Shown: positions 10,373-19,783 of the stretch, piece after piece
Position numbering within the stretch: position 1 is the stretch's first letter
Layout: every line of letters begins with the position of its first letter
NCBI GenBank assembly: GCA_032718475.1
Contig: JAUCBJ010005105.1
Span: forward strand, 1-27,085
Direction of reading: 5' to 3'
Source: Nemertoderma westbladi
Taxonomy: Eukaryota; Xenacoelomorpha; Nemertodermatida; Nemertodermatidae
DNA: 27,085 nt
The notes under the pieces: model-generated
Seen by the model: the letters and a program-made list of their open reading frames with translations, nothing else
Told to the model about the DNA's origin: nothing
Database searches by the model: none
Made by a program: the position numbers and the translations under genes

Positions 10373-10853
10373 ATTGATTTTCAAATGTTTAATTGAATTA
10401 CGCCATGATATTGGCAAAGCCAGCACAATAAAAATCACGAAATTATATATAAATAATAAGCTAAATTTTAAAATATATACCGGAATGAAAAATAATTCAA
10501 TTTAATTCGATTGGAACAACTGTAGTCCCGTTGGATTTAATTCATAGGCCCAAGTGGATAGCGGTGTACCGTTGAAGTTACATGAATTGATGTGGTACAG
10601 CAGCACTTTCCCCATACAAGTTACAGCTGCATGATTCATTTGGCTCATGGAACCCCTTTGTGTTACCAATCTATACAGACACCAACACATCGTAGCACAA
10701 AGACCGCACCTAGTGGCTTTTTTACCGTTTTTTCCGTTTGCCACTCCGTGACAAAACTCCGAAATTTAACTTTTCCAACTTTTCATAAAATAATACGTGG
10801 CCTTAGTAATAGTAAAACGCGGGTTTGTAAAAATATCAGGTATGTAGGTTGAG
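10373..10853. other. Upstream flank of the receptor gene; no firm feature
   Basis: The minus strand has TATATAA-like sequence near 10445-10452, about 75 bases before the chosen ATG, which could be a TATA box but sits in AT-rich DNA. An open minus-strand stretch at 10502-10744 (Cys-rich, about 80 codons) begins at a GTG and matches no family I know. It could be an unrecognised exon or chance. Confidence 0.35.
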
Positions 10854-10910
10854 CCATGGAATACTAAATATAGAATACTATATAAATACTATATATTTAG
10901 TGTTCCATGG
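10854..10910. repeat. 57-bp hairpin flanked by GGTTGAGCC
   Basis: CCATGGAATACTAAATATA is followed after a short AT loop by its inverse with one mismatch (TATATTTAGTGTTCCATGG). GGTTGAGCC (on the plus strand) abuts each side, before 10854 and after 10908. It could be a tiny foldback insertion or a local rearrangement. Confidence 0.75.
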
Positions 10911-10932
10911 TTGAGCCTACTTTTCGTGAGGT

Positions 10933-11113
10933 AATAAAATAATAATTATATATTATTATTATTATTATATTATTTATTATATTATTATAAAAAAATAATA
11001 ATTATATTATATTATATATTATATAATATAATATATATAATAATAACATTATAATATAATTATAATAATTATAATATATTAATTATAATATTAATTATAA
11101 TATAATATTAATA
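10933..11113. repeat. A/T-only low-complexity tract
   Basis: About 180 bp consist almost entirely of TA, TTA and TAA runs (ATTATTATTATTATTAT and similar), with many possible small hairpins. From 11114 to 11263 the DNA is AT-rich without features. Confidence 0.9.
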
Positions 11114-11841
11114 ACCAATATTCAATTATTTTAAGATGTTTTTTTATTCCACTGCATGAAATATGAATTCTACCATTTCTATTTTCGAATTATAACAGTT
11201 TTTTAAGGTAAGTAAAATTTTTGGATAAATTTTGTAAATTCAAATCATAGAAACTACAGTACTACACCATGACCCGTAATATAGTGTCATTTTCTGATGA
11301 CACAGACCCCAACCCCCCCCCCCCCCCCCCAGATTTGTCTACAAATCTTTATCATATTGCTTGAAATTTGAAACACAATTAGTTCAACTCACCGTGGTTG
11401 ACCCCATGAAGCCGGAAATTTCGATTTTGCCTTTAAATTTTTTTATAGGCGTTTTAAAAAAGTGTCTTTTGCGAAATTGCACCCTCCGTATCATGGCCAT
11501 TCTTCACATTAGTCGTAATTTGTCATATCATTAGAAAGCTTACGTTGCAAGGATTCGAAATATGTACCAATTTATGAATTTCATTATGAAACAGCTGAGA
11601 TATGGGCGTTCAAAGATAGGAAGAAGTTCGCCACAGGCCATTTAATCTATTTAATAAATACACATAATTCTAGAACGTGTTATTTATTTTAAGAGTTGGT
11701 TGGCAACAGTGGTATTCCTATCCAATATATCTATTGCGTAGCTATTTATACTGAAACAAAATGTTCCAGAACATCGTGTATTTATTAAATAGAATAAATG
11801 GCCTTCAGCGAACAATACTTCTTCCAATCTTTGAACGCATA

Positions 11842-12116
11842 TGTGGATAGAAACTCATAGACTCGGGCATTGCCCTTAAACTGTATGGCTCGCCCCACAA
11901 AAACTGCGGGACTAGGAAGCCGTCAGGTGGCTTCACTGCTTTATGTAGGGAATATTTAGTTACTGCATGTCCAGTGTACTACGGCTGCACTGTTCTGCTA
12001 TGCACGGTATACCAGTATACAGCTCTGCATTATCGCATTATATGTACCGGTCTGTTATTATATATTAAGATATATTATGCATATGGTGAGATCATCTTCT
12101 GCTCTCCCAATCCACA
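11842..12116 (+). repeat. Left (5') LTR
   Basis: 275 bp, TG...CA ended. It includes the AT-rich stretch TTATATATTAAGATATATTA near its 3' third, a possible core promoter. The duplication GCATA precedes it. Confidence 0.95.
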
Positions 12117-12141
12117 TGGCCCAGTGGTAGTTTTCGAACTC
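12117..12141 (+). promoter_or_regulatory. Primer-binding site of the LTR element
   Basis: TGGCCCAGTGG directly follows the left LTR, as expected for pairing with a tRNA 3'-CCA end. The complementary strand read from the far side contains TTCGAAA, the T-loop signature, 12 bases before GGGCCA's CCA-adjacent G. That is within one base of the distance in a real tRNA. The tRNA identity is not resolved. Confidence 0.7.
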
Positions 12142-12551
12142 TACAGAGCCTTCCGTTGTCCTCGGACCGGACACGGTAAAAGTTTAGGATTTGGCACCTG
12201 TGCCCTGAGAGTTCTGTGCCCTGAGAGTTCCATGCCGTTCCGTAGGGGGCAAGTCCAAACCCCCAAATTCCCGGTAGGTCTCTCAGATCCTGAACTCGCC
12301 CTACCCCCGAGAATATCCCCTCGGGTTCCCCTTTACTGACAGTCAGGTCCCCCCTCACCCTCGGGGGGACGTTCCCACTGACCGCCAGGGTCCCTGGGCA
12401 TGCGACATTTCAGCCCCCAACTCGACTTCTCGACTTCCTCCTGAAGAAAGAAGACGACGGACCAAAAACACGGCGCAACACTGCACAAACTATCAGACTG
12501 TTGGGGTGTCAGGGTTTCAGAATACTGAATTGCTGAATTACAAACTCAACA

Positions 12552-13043
12552 ATGCCACCTAAACGTCAACCTCCCCCAACAACTTCACCAAACCTAAGTG
12601 AGTCAGAATCGGACACGACTCGGGAAGCGCGTTCCCCAAACCCAGTCCCGACATTTGATATGGGTGCTCTGACCCAATTCCTCGCAGCTCAAAACGAGGC
12701 CGCAGAGCAGCGCGCACGCCAGGCTGCTATGGAGGCAGAAGAACGGATGCTCCGCTTTATGTCGCATATACGGGGCGACCCCAGCGAAACCCATGGTACC
12801 AGCGACCCGCTCCCTGACCATGGCCGGCGACCCGCCAATGAGGCAGCTGGGCCTGCCATCACCCAAACAACCAGGAGGATAATCGATACTTCCACAATGG
12901 CGAAAATCGATTGTGAAACATCCTTTGCAACCTTCCGGAGGTGGCGACTGGCCTGGGAGGTAAACTGCCACCGACAGCAGGTGGCATCGTACCCGCAGGC
13001 CACACAGGTATTCTCCCTCCTTGCAGCACTCGGTTGTGGATAG
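12552..13043 (+). CDS. Truncated gag-like protein of the LTR element
   Basis: 163 codons beginning MPPKRQPPPTTS. The N-terminal part is Pro/Ser-rich and is followed by an Ala/Glu/Arg-rich probable coiled coil (residues about 45-75). A segment with FRRWRLAWE and Q..QVFSLLAALG then resembles the start of a retroelement capsid domain, where a Trp-Arg-x-x-Trp core and downstream helices would normally continue. Here the frame runs into the right LTR, whose first nine bases supply TGT GGA TAG and so the stop. Capsid C-terminal region, zinc knuckles and all of pol are missing. A role in particle assembly is unlikely in this form. Confidence 0.75.
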   Translation: MPPKRQPPPTTSPNLSESESDTTREARSPNPVPTFDMGALTQFLAAQNEAAEQRARQAAMEAEERMLRFMSHIRGDPSETHGTSDPLPDHGRRPANEAAGPAITQTTRRIIDTSTMAKIDCETSFATFRRWRLAWEVNCHRQQVASYPQATQVFSLLAALGCG

Positions 13044-13309
13044 AAACTCATAGACTCGGGCATTGCCCTTAAACTGTATGGCTCGCCCCACAAAAACTGC
13101 GGGACTAGGAAGCCGTCAGGTGGCTTCACTGCTTTATGTAGGGAATATTTAGTTACTGCATGTCCAGTGTACTACGGCTGCACTGTTCTGCTATGCACGG
13201 TATACCAGTATACAGCTCTGCATTATCGCATTATATGTACCGGTCTGTTATTATATATTAAGATATATTATGCATATGGTGAGATCATCTTCTGCTCTCC
13301 CAATCCACA
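13035..13309 (+). repeat. Right (3') LTR
   Basis: 275 bp with no difference from the left LTR that I can see. The base before it is the end of truncated gag; the usual polypurine tract is absent. The duplication GCATA follows at 13310-13314. Confidence 0.95.
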
Positions 13310-13788
13310 GCATATATCTCAGCTGTTTATCATCGAAATTCAGAAATTGCTACATATTTCGAATCCGAAATTTCTTACGACTAATGTGAAGAAAGGCCAC
13401 TATACGGAGGGTGCAATTTCGCAAAAGATACTTTTTTAAAACGCCTATAAAAAAAATTAAAAGGAAAAATTTAAAATTCCGGCTTAATGGGGTCAACGAC
13501 GGTGAGTGGAACTACTGTAGTTGTGTTTCAAATTTCAAGCAATATGATAACGATCTGTAGAAAAATCTAGGGGGGGGGGGGGGGGGGGTCCGTGTCATCA
13601 GAAAATGACACTATATTTCGGTCCATCGTGTATATAAGAACCAAAATAGATTTCGCCTAAATATTTACTCGAATAAAAAAATTAAAAAAAATAATTCTAG
13701 CGCAACGGAGGCTAGCTGAAGGAATTGAGTCAAAGTACTTTCAAGCAGTTCTGCTTGTTCTGCTTGCTTTGTGCTGTTCATTAGTTCA

Positions 13789-14400
13789 TTTATGGACTTC
13801 GAGGAAGCTTTCAACTCCATTCACGGAGAAATTGCTGATGTACCGCAAGACGACACATTGGCTCCAATACTCTTCATAAGTGTATTGGATTAAACAATGA
13901 GGACCATCACATAAGGAGAAGTTGATTCTTGTAAAAAACTTGTATTCTTGTACTAAAAGAACGTAGAAGCAGCAGATATCCGATAACTACAGTCCCAGAT
14001 AACATCGCACAATGTAATGATTTCTAATATGCTAGCTGATGCAAGACTGCTACTGAACAAAGTGAAAAGGGCTGCTAAGGAGGTTGGATTCCTTATAAAT
14101 GCTACCAAAACCTGAAGAGCAAGTTATTTCCCACAACAGTAGAAATTGTACTTTAATAAACGTTGAGACCTGGACACTGACAAAATCACATGATCACCGT
14201 ATTGATGGTTGCTACACAAGACAACTAAGGGCAGCCCTAAACATCAGCTGGAGACAACACATGACAAACGCCGAGCTTTATGGTACAATACCACCTGTAT
14301 CAACCACCCTCCGTGAACGCAGATTAAGATTCAGCGGGAACTGCTGGCGAAGTAAAGACGAGGTCATACCAGATCTCAGTTCTGGCAACCAACACAAGGT
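13789..14400 (+). pseudogene. LINE (non-LTR retrotransposon) reverse transcriptase remnant
   Basis: A decayed plus-strand copy. From 13789 the frame reads FMDFEEAFNSIH (motif A, F-D-x-x-x-A-F), then jumps after a deletion to DDTLAPILFISVLD (motif B) and a stop. The catalytic FADD-type block is missing. At 14029-14115 a new frame gives a segment ending AKEVGFLINATKT, the region normally found after the catalytic motif. From about 14150 another frame gives ETWTLTKS..., then ELYGTIPPVSTTLRERRLRF, the C-terminal block of the same kind of element. Stops and frameshifts rule out activity. It is related to the minus-strand fragment at 14663-15760, which it faces tail to tail. The LINE clade is uncertain. 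Confidence 0.85.
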
Positions 14401-14662
14401 AGGCTCAACCAATACACTTGTTTTTTAAGTACTAAAAGGCAGTTGTGCTGCTAAACTGTAGGACATGCGCACACAGTTGTGTATGACTGGTGGTGGTTGA
14501 TACGTTATAGATGGTGTTGCATAATCATAACAGGACCGATCATTCCGATATGTATGTTCAGTTTGCCTATGATAGTATCAACATGTTCAGGGTAACTGTA
14601 ACGGTCCTCAACTACTACTTCTACTACTACTAGAATCGGCATGCTGCATTGCAGCTGCATTT

Positions 14663-15760
14663 TTAAGAATGCTGTGCCGGCTTGTCGACAAAATTGCGCC
14701 GCCACAACTCCCTATCACCCATGAGATTTGCTAGATCATCCGCATCTTCAAGACCAGTGTCCTTTAAGATGCGTCTCAAGAAAGTCATGGGCTGTCCATC
14801 ATGCTTATTCACTCCATGAGGCTGCCAAAGTACACGATTATGCACTGGCTGGTCCTCATGGCGAAAGCAATGTCCTGCAAAGCGGAGACGATTTTGTTCT
14901 AGTGTCAAGCTTGGGGGAACCAATGAGACACCTCCAATGTTATACAGTGTCTGGTTGGAGATGTGTGCATTGTACTTGACACAATGAACCACAATGTGTT
15001 GGCAAGCTGTATTTTTCCAGGTGTTTGTTATTATACATTTATTATAGGAAGGGATCTAGCGGTCTTAACCTCGAATGATAAGTTTATTTTACCGAAAATA
15101 ACTTATCTTTTATTGGCGCAATGATAGGACTAATCCCATCACATGCGTACTTTTTAACCGGGTAGTACTGGGTCTCATCAGCGTGGTGTCGGATTCGAAC
15201 CTGGGACCTCGAGGTGGAAGCCGAGACTACAACCACTAGGCCACAGTTCTTGAGATATGGAGTATTAATTTCAAAGCCAACTGCCATTTTATTGGCCCCT
15301 GATTTTTGATTATTGATACTTTGAGTACTCCTAAGTCATCAGCAAAGTCTAGATCAGTTAGGTACTTGGCAGGATTTCCTTGACTTCTGGAGCCAGTAGG
15401 TGGAGTTTTCATCACCACATCATCATTATGATGATCTAAGGACATGCGTAGAACATAGTCAACCACAATTATGAACAAGATTGGTGCAAGTGTGTCTCCC
15501 TGGAGGACGCCCCATAACGCTTCAAATGGTTCTGTGTCACCGTCAACAGTAGACACAAATGTTGTCGAACCATCGTAAACTGATCTGATTGCTGCAATAA
15601 TTTCATCAGGAATCCCATATAATGAAAGTATGGTGAACATACGTGAGCGAGAAACTGAATCAAAGGCCTTGAAGAAGTCAATAAAGATAACAGCCTGTCT
15701 TTCTTTTTTGAAAACTCTTACAATTATCCTTCTAAGTGCCAAAATTACGGTCCTCAACAC
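14663..15760 (-). pseudogene. LINE reverse transcriptase remnant, interrupted by a SINE
   Basis: Read from 15760 downward, an open stretch of about 145 codons carries reverse-transcriptase blocks in order: VIFIDFFKAFDSV (motif A), GVLQGDTLAPILFIIVVDY (motif B) and LTDLDFADDL (catalytic motif C). It has no ATG at its start (a GTG sits at 15758-15760), and the upstream endonuclease part is missing. Near 15290 the frame shifts; the continuing LINE sequence AVGFEINTPYLKN is in another frame. A tRNA-derived SINE then interrupts it. After the break, 14992-14663 encodes the C-terminal block (LRFAGHCFRHEDQPV, GDRELWRRNF). The catalytic residues are intact, but deletion and frameshift make it inactive. 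Confidence 0.88.
15085..15252 (-). mobile_element. tRNA-derived SINE inside the LINE remnant
   Basis: On the minus strand from about 15252, GTGGCCTAGTGGTTGTAGTC matches a tRNA A-box region and GGTTCGAATCC (15192-15202) a B box about 45 bases on. A body with GATGGGATTAGTCC follows. The tail end is uncertain. It starts right after LINE codons NTPYLKN. Its head differs from the SINEs at 5943 and 18624, so it is a separate family. Confidence 0.75.
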
Positions 15761-17000
15761 TAGGAGCTGTCCTATATGTTCTACAATACCCTATGACTCA
15801 TTCTCGATGTGGGGCGAGACAAAACTGCGAGCCATCAGCGAATTGTTATAATTATACTATGGCCGTTTTCCAAAAGTCTGGTGGGGTGTGTGTGGGGGTG
15901 TGTAGGGGGTGTGTGTGTCAGCGTATCGGAAGCCATAATTGTCGGAAGCCAATAATTAACTGCCTTTTCCTTTAACACCCAGTAACCAATAAACGCTGAG
16001 TATTTCTAGCTTGCAAAATTGATGTTGCACAGCGACTGCTAGTGGTTGTTCGATGAATTGAACTAGCCAATTAGAATAATTATAATTGTTCGCTAAGATG
16101 GCTTGCAGCTTTTGATGCACGAAGTGTTCTACATACGAAGAAGTAAACCATTTTCAAATAAAATATATATTTTTAATGAATATATTTTTACTTGGTAATA
16201 CGTAGGTGCACTAACGCAATGATTTTGAACGGAAATAAAGTATATACAACTTAGTATTCCAATTACTGCGCCATATTAACTGTATGTCTGACTGGCTAAT
16301 GGCAAAGTATAGTAAGATATATATTCTAGGATTGATGCCCAGCGAGGTGATGCATGTTATCTGTCATATGATATTCATAAACATTCAGGATAATCCATAA
16401 GACTAAATAACATTATCACATATTTTATTTACCAAAGAAGGAAAATACCAGAATTAACATAAATGCAAATATAAAACCTCGTGATTTCTAATCTCCAACT
16501 CTCTCAGACTAACTCTCTCTCTGGACTTACGTCTCATTCAGTCGTACTATCCTATACTTAAGTAGACTAAACCCTAAACTCTTAAAAGTATTATTCCGTC
16601 GGTCTAGCCATGACTTAAGACTCCTTCAATGTTCAATATGTCTACCCCCGACTTAAGTCCCTTCAATCTGTCTGGCTGGGCCAGAAATTTTCACTAGAAA
16701 GACGCGCCGATGGATTGTGAAACAAGACGTCACAAGTTATAATATACCGTAGCACTGCCATGTGAGAAGGTGATTCGAACGGCATACGGCGGTCAAACGG
16801 ACTCTCAACTAAATTAGAGATTTAATGATGTTGATATAGTGTGGCACATATGCCATATCACCCTCACACGTACCACAATGTCACACTGCTATACGAGCAG
16901 GCCATTTGAATCCGCTTTTAAATGCATCATCACCCTTGAAAACAATATCATATCCATAAATATCGTATTTTTGTGAAGCTTTCATACCAATATAACGTTT
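15761..17000. other. Intergenic stretch, only a GT-rich simple repeat
   Basis: 15880-15922 is GT-rich (GTGTGTGTGGGGGTGTGT and similar). Otherwise there is AT-rich DNA without a convincing frame, splice pattern or repeat. A CT-rich patch lies at about 16500-16525. Confidence 0.55.
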
Positions 17001-17196
17001 TAATAATAATAATATTGATTATTAATATAGCGCTTTACTACCAACCCAGCGCTCAGAGTGCTTTTATTATTGATTCGAACCTGCACCACCAAAAAATATT
17101 ATGTAAGCAGTCCAGTCGCCGTATCCACTCGGACACTGCGACACATAATATTATGTAAGCAGTCCAGTCGCCGTATCCACCCGGACACTGCGACAC
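17001..17196 (-). mobile_element. Internally deleted SINE with a duplicated tRNA head
   Basis: Same family as 5943-6199: TTA-type tail (TAATAATAATAATATTGATT), AGCGCTTT, then directly the tRNA-like head with the B box (plus-strand GGATTCGAACC-like GATTCGAACCTGCACCACC). Most of the body is deleted. The A-box part of the head, with GTATCCACTCGGACACTGCG, occurs twice in about 52-bp tandem units, ending near 17143 and 17196. One base in the second unit differs (CCACCCGG). Confidence 0.85.
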
Positions 17197-17892
17197 ATAA
17201 TATTATTTTGTATGTTTTACTATAATCGTATTCATACTTTGATCAGAACTGGAAGAAAAAACTGTATATTTGGCGATCAGGCGTCCAGGACGAGCGCAAC
17301 GAGTCTTTTGAAGGTAACTAGTAATGTTTGGTAACAAACATTAAAAAAGTTCAAACATAAATGTATCGAATTCTGTCCAATTTTACCCAATAGCTGATAT
17401 CCCTGTTTCTCACCTCTTAAAGTTTTTGTATCGCAAGCTTCTCGGCGGTTTAACACCACTATATAAGACCACTATATTTATTATGCAGATTATGCAGATA
17501 AATGTTTGATTATGCAGATTTACTTTACGTATTTGATGTCAATTAAACAATTTCAATTTCAATTTCATAACTTATAAAAATAAACCGATAAATATAAATT
17601 TTATTTTTAAAGCTTGTGGATCGGAATTGTCCGCACACCATAAATACGAAAATCTCAAAGATACATAATATTTTGTCATGTATATACTATCACTTTCTCT
17701 TAAATATATTGTTATACCGCTAAATATGGAATGGAAATTAATTATGCCGTCGTTTTTTGTTAGTAAATCTATTGAAATGTTCGCTGCCCATATTTATAAT
17801 ATGAACCACCCAGTGATAAGACAAATCGAACTATTTTGTTCATCGAGATGGATAGTAAAGTAGTAATATAGCGTAATAATTAAATTTATATT
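17197..17892. other. AT-rich 3' flank of the coiled-coil gene
   Basis: No gene is recognised. The phrase AGGACGAGCGCAACGAG at about 17287 recurs near 25951 and, modified, near 26108, so part of this is a dispersed repeat. No polyadenylation signal stands out close to the coiled-coil gene's stop. Confidence 0.5.
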
Positions 17893-18108
17893 TTATGCGA
17901 AGGTGAGTCGGAGACTAGATTTAGAGGCTCGACCCCGAGCAATACTGGGTTCCGGCTCGGGTTCTAATCCAGCTCGTACAACTCGGTTGTTCTGTTTGCT
18001 ACTACTAGTATCTTTATCCAGCTCTTCTTGTCTTTGTTTCTCCCTTTTTTGTCTCGACAACTCAAATTCCTGCTGATCTTTTTGTAATTTTATTTGATCC
18101 TTTTCATA
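17893..18108 (-). CDS. Last exon of a coiled-coil protein gene
   Basis: 71 codons plus TAA (17893-17895), entered in phase 0 after an AG acceptor at 18109-18110 (minus strand TATATTTTTAG). It begins YEKDQIKLQKDQQEFEL and continues with a Glu/Lys/Gln/Arg-rich coiled coil to about residue 34. A low-complexity tail follows (EPEPEP, then Ser/Arg-rich) ending LRLTFA. It joins in frame with the exons at 21881-22054 and 22520-22756, giving a 208-residue C-terminal part. I cannot name the family: charged coiled coils give false similarity to trichohyalin, plectin and myosin tails. The intron upstream is 3.77 kb and full of repeats, so other small exons could be hidden there. Confidence 0.7.
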   Translation of the reverse strand, partial: YEKDQIKLQKDQQEFELSRQKREKQRQEELDKDTSSSKQNNRVVRAGLEPEPEPSIARGRASKSSLRLTFA

Positions 18109-18227
18109 CTAAAAATATAAAAAAGTTGACACAATGAAAACAAACACAAACAGCCCCTAACACTACAACCAAACACACAGTTTCTTGTTAAATATTCTGG
18201 TAGGTTTCAGGAATTCTCAGCCCGCAT

Positions 18228-18290
18228 AATAATAATAATAACTTTATTTATAAACCGCCTATTCAATGATAGCTCAAGGCGCACAAACTA
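18228..18290 (-). repeat. SINE- or LINE-tail-like fragment
   Basis: Minus strand: CGGTTTATAAATAAAGTTATTATTATTATT, read in two parts around GCGCCTTGAG, resembles the 3' tails of retroposons with TTA repeats. Only the tail is recognisable. The rest of 18109-18527 is featureless intron. Confidence 0.45.
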
Positions 18291-18527
18291 CGAAATAAGT
18301 AAAAGTTCTAAAAATTACAAATATACAATGTAATGTTAATTAATTAAGACATAGAGTTGAAAATCGTTTAAAATCGGCAATAGAAAAGTCAATCACCATA
18401 CTAAGCCGTAAAATAAAAAGTCTTCATAATGGGTGATATTAGCCCTATCTGATTATCTATAGTTTTCCGTGAAGTGTTTTTATACGTTCTAAATCGAAAT
18501 TCAACGTTCTTAATTATATTATATTTT

Positions 18528-19775
18528 CACCATGACCCGTAATATAGTGTCATTTTATGATGACACGGACCCCCCCCCCCCCCCCCCCCTCATATTTTTC
18601 TACAAATCTTTATCATATTGCTTCCACCTTGGTGTAGTGGTTGCATTGAATTCACATCTCCTGTAGGTCGTGGATTCGATCCTCACAATCATACCTCACA
18701 GTTTTCGTTTCGGCACGAATGCTTTAAAGGGCGGCACGAATGCTTTAAAGGACCAGCCAGGCCGCATCTCTGCCTTGCATCCTTAAGTGGTAGCTAAATA
18801 AGTACTGGAGTTTCCTCTGTGGAGTAAAGTTCTGGGGGGACCACACTGGAAATAAGTCGTCAGACTTTGTGCGTAATCCCTGGCCTAGCGGCCGCAGAAA
18901 AGTTACTTTACTTTACTTTTTATATTGCTTGAAATTTGAAACACCACTAGTTCCACTCACCGTCGTTGACCCCATGTAGCCGGAATTTTCGATTTTGACT
19001 TTAAAGTCTTTTTATAAGCGTTTTAAAAAAGAGTCTTTTGCGAAATCGCACCCTCCGTGTCGTGGCCATTCTTCACATTAGTCGTAATCATATCATATGA
19101 TTAGAAAGCTTGCGTTGCAAGGATTTCAAATATGTAACAATATCTGAATTTCGTTGAGAAACAACTGAGATATAGGCGTTCAAAGATTGCAAGAATTATC
19201 GTTCGCTGAAGGCCATTTATTCTATTTAATAAATACACGATGTTCTGGAACATTTTGTTTAAGTATGAATAGCTCCATATTAGATCTATTGGATAGGAAT
19301 AGCGATGTTGCCTACCAACTCATAAAATAAATAACACGTTCTAGAATTTTGTGTATATTTATTAAATAGAATAAATGGCCTGCAGCGAACAATAATTCTC
19401 GCAATCTTTGAACGCCTAAATCTCAGCTGTTTCTCAACGAAATTCAGACATTGTTACATATTTGGAATCCTTGCAACGCAAGCTTTCTAATGATATAAAA
19501 AAGCAAGCTTTCTAATGATATAAAAAAATTACGACTAATGTGAAGAATGGCCACGACATAGAGGGTGCGATTTCGCAAGACACTTATTTAAAACGATTAT
19601 AACAAAAAATTTAAAGGCAAAATCGAAAATTACAGCTCCATGGGTAACAACCACAGTGAGTGGAACTAGTTGTGTTTCAAATAATTGCAAGCGCTATGAT
19701 AAAGATTTGTAGAAAAATCTGGGGGGGGGGGGTCCGTGTCATCAGAAAATGACACTATATTACGGGACATGGTGT
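18528..19775. mobile_element. Foldback element II, copy B, carrying a nested SINE
   Basis: The ends read CACCATGACCCGTAATATAG at the left and, on the opposite strand, CACCATGTCCCGTAATATAG at the right. A C run lies at about 18571-18590 and a G run at 19722-19732. The arms match each other and copy A throughout. The centre (about 19256-19340) is unique and inverted relative to copy A. A 25-bp piece, AGCAAGCTTTCTAATGATAT plus adjoining A's, is tandemly duplicated at about 19480-19527. Without the SINE the element is about 0.95 kb. It lies in an intron of the coiled-coil gene. Confidence 0.9.
18624..18921 (+). mobile_element. tRNA-derived SINE inserted in foldback element II copy B
   Basis: Starts CCACCTTGGTGTAGTGGTTG (A-box region), followed by B-box-like GGATTCGATCC at about 18672. 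It ends in a CTTTA-type tail (TTACTTTACTTTACTTTT). The host sequence ATATTGCTT is duplicated at 18615-18623 and 18922-18930, a clear target-site duplication. A 21-bp piece with GCACGAATGCTTTAAAGG is tandemly repeated at about 18712-18752. About 298 bp in all. Confidence 0.9.
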
Positions 19776-19783
19776 ATTTATTT

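Larger units (their letters stand above)
11842..13309 (+). mobile_element. Young, internally deleted LTR retrotransposon
   Basis: Two 275-bp direct repeats, 11842-12116 and 13035-13309, look identical by eye. They begin TGTGGAT and end ATCCACA, so their termini are inverted. The 5-bp target duplication GCATA lies at 11837-11841 and 13310-13314, and removing the element restores the foldback arm. The internal region is only 918 bp: a primer-binding site, a GC-rich leader and the first part of gag. No protease, reverse transcriptase, RNase H or integrase is present, and there is no polypurine tract before the right LTR. It therefore depended on a relative for its enzymes, or lost its interior after insertion. 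The 5-bp duplication and gag style suggest a Ty3-like element, but pol is absent. Confidence 0.95.
11264..13631. mobile_element. Foldback element II, copy A, split by an LTR retrotransposon
   Basis: The ends read ACACCATGACCCGTAATATA on the left and the near-matching ACACGATGGACCGAAATATA on the opposite strand at the right. The arms are about 400 bp (left 11264 to about 11681; right about 11779-11841 plus 13315-13631) with a unique centre of about 97 bp. Close to each end is a C/G homopolymer, at about 11311-11330 and 13571-13588. Without the LTR insertion the element is about 895 bp. It shares its whole sequence with copy B at 18528-19775. The unique centre shows the two copies lie in opposite orientations. 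No transposase is encoded. Confidence 0.9.

Noticed and set aside
10502-10744. 80-codon Cys-containing minus-strand frame upstream of the receptor
   Set aside because: It starts at GTG, has no splice-site support that I can see and no known family; mentioned only as an uncertain stretch.
11974-12339. 121-codon plus-strand frame
   Set aside because: It covers LTR and leader of the retroelement; the LTR part recurs identically in the right LTR (13167 on) and has no protein features.
12603-13129. Two minus-strand frames opposite gag
   Set aside because: Shadows of the GC-rich gag frame; no family similarity.
15192-15202. Functional tRNA gene
   Set aside because: A and B boxes are present, but the acceptor stem is not formed and a SINE body follows; called a SINE.
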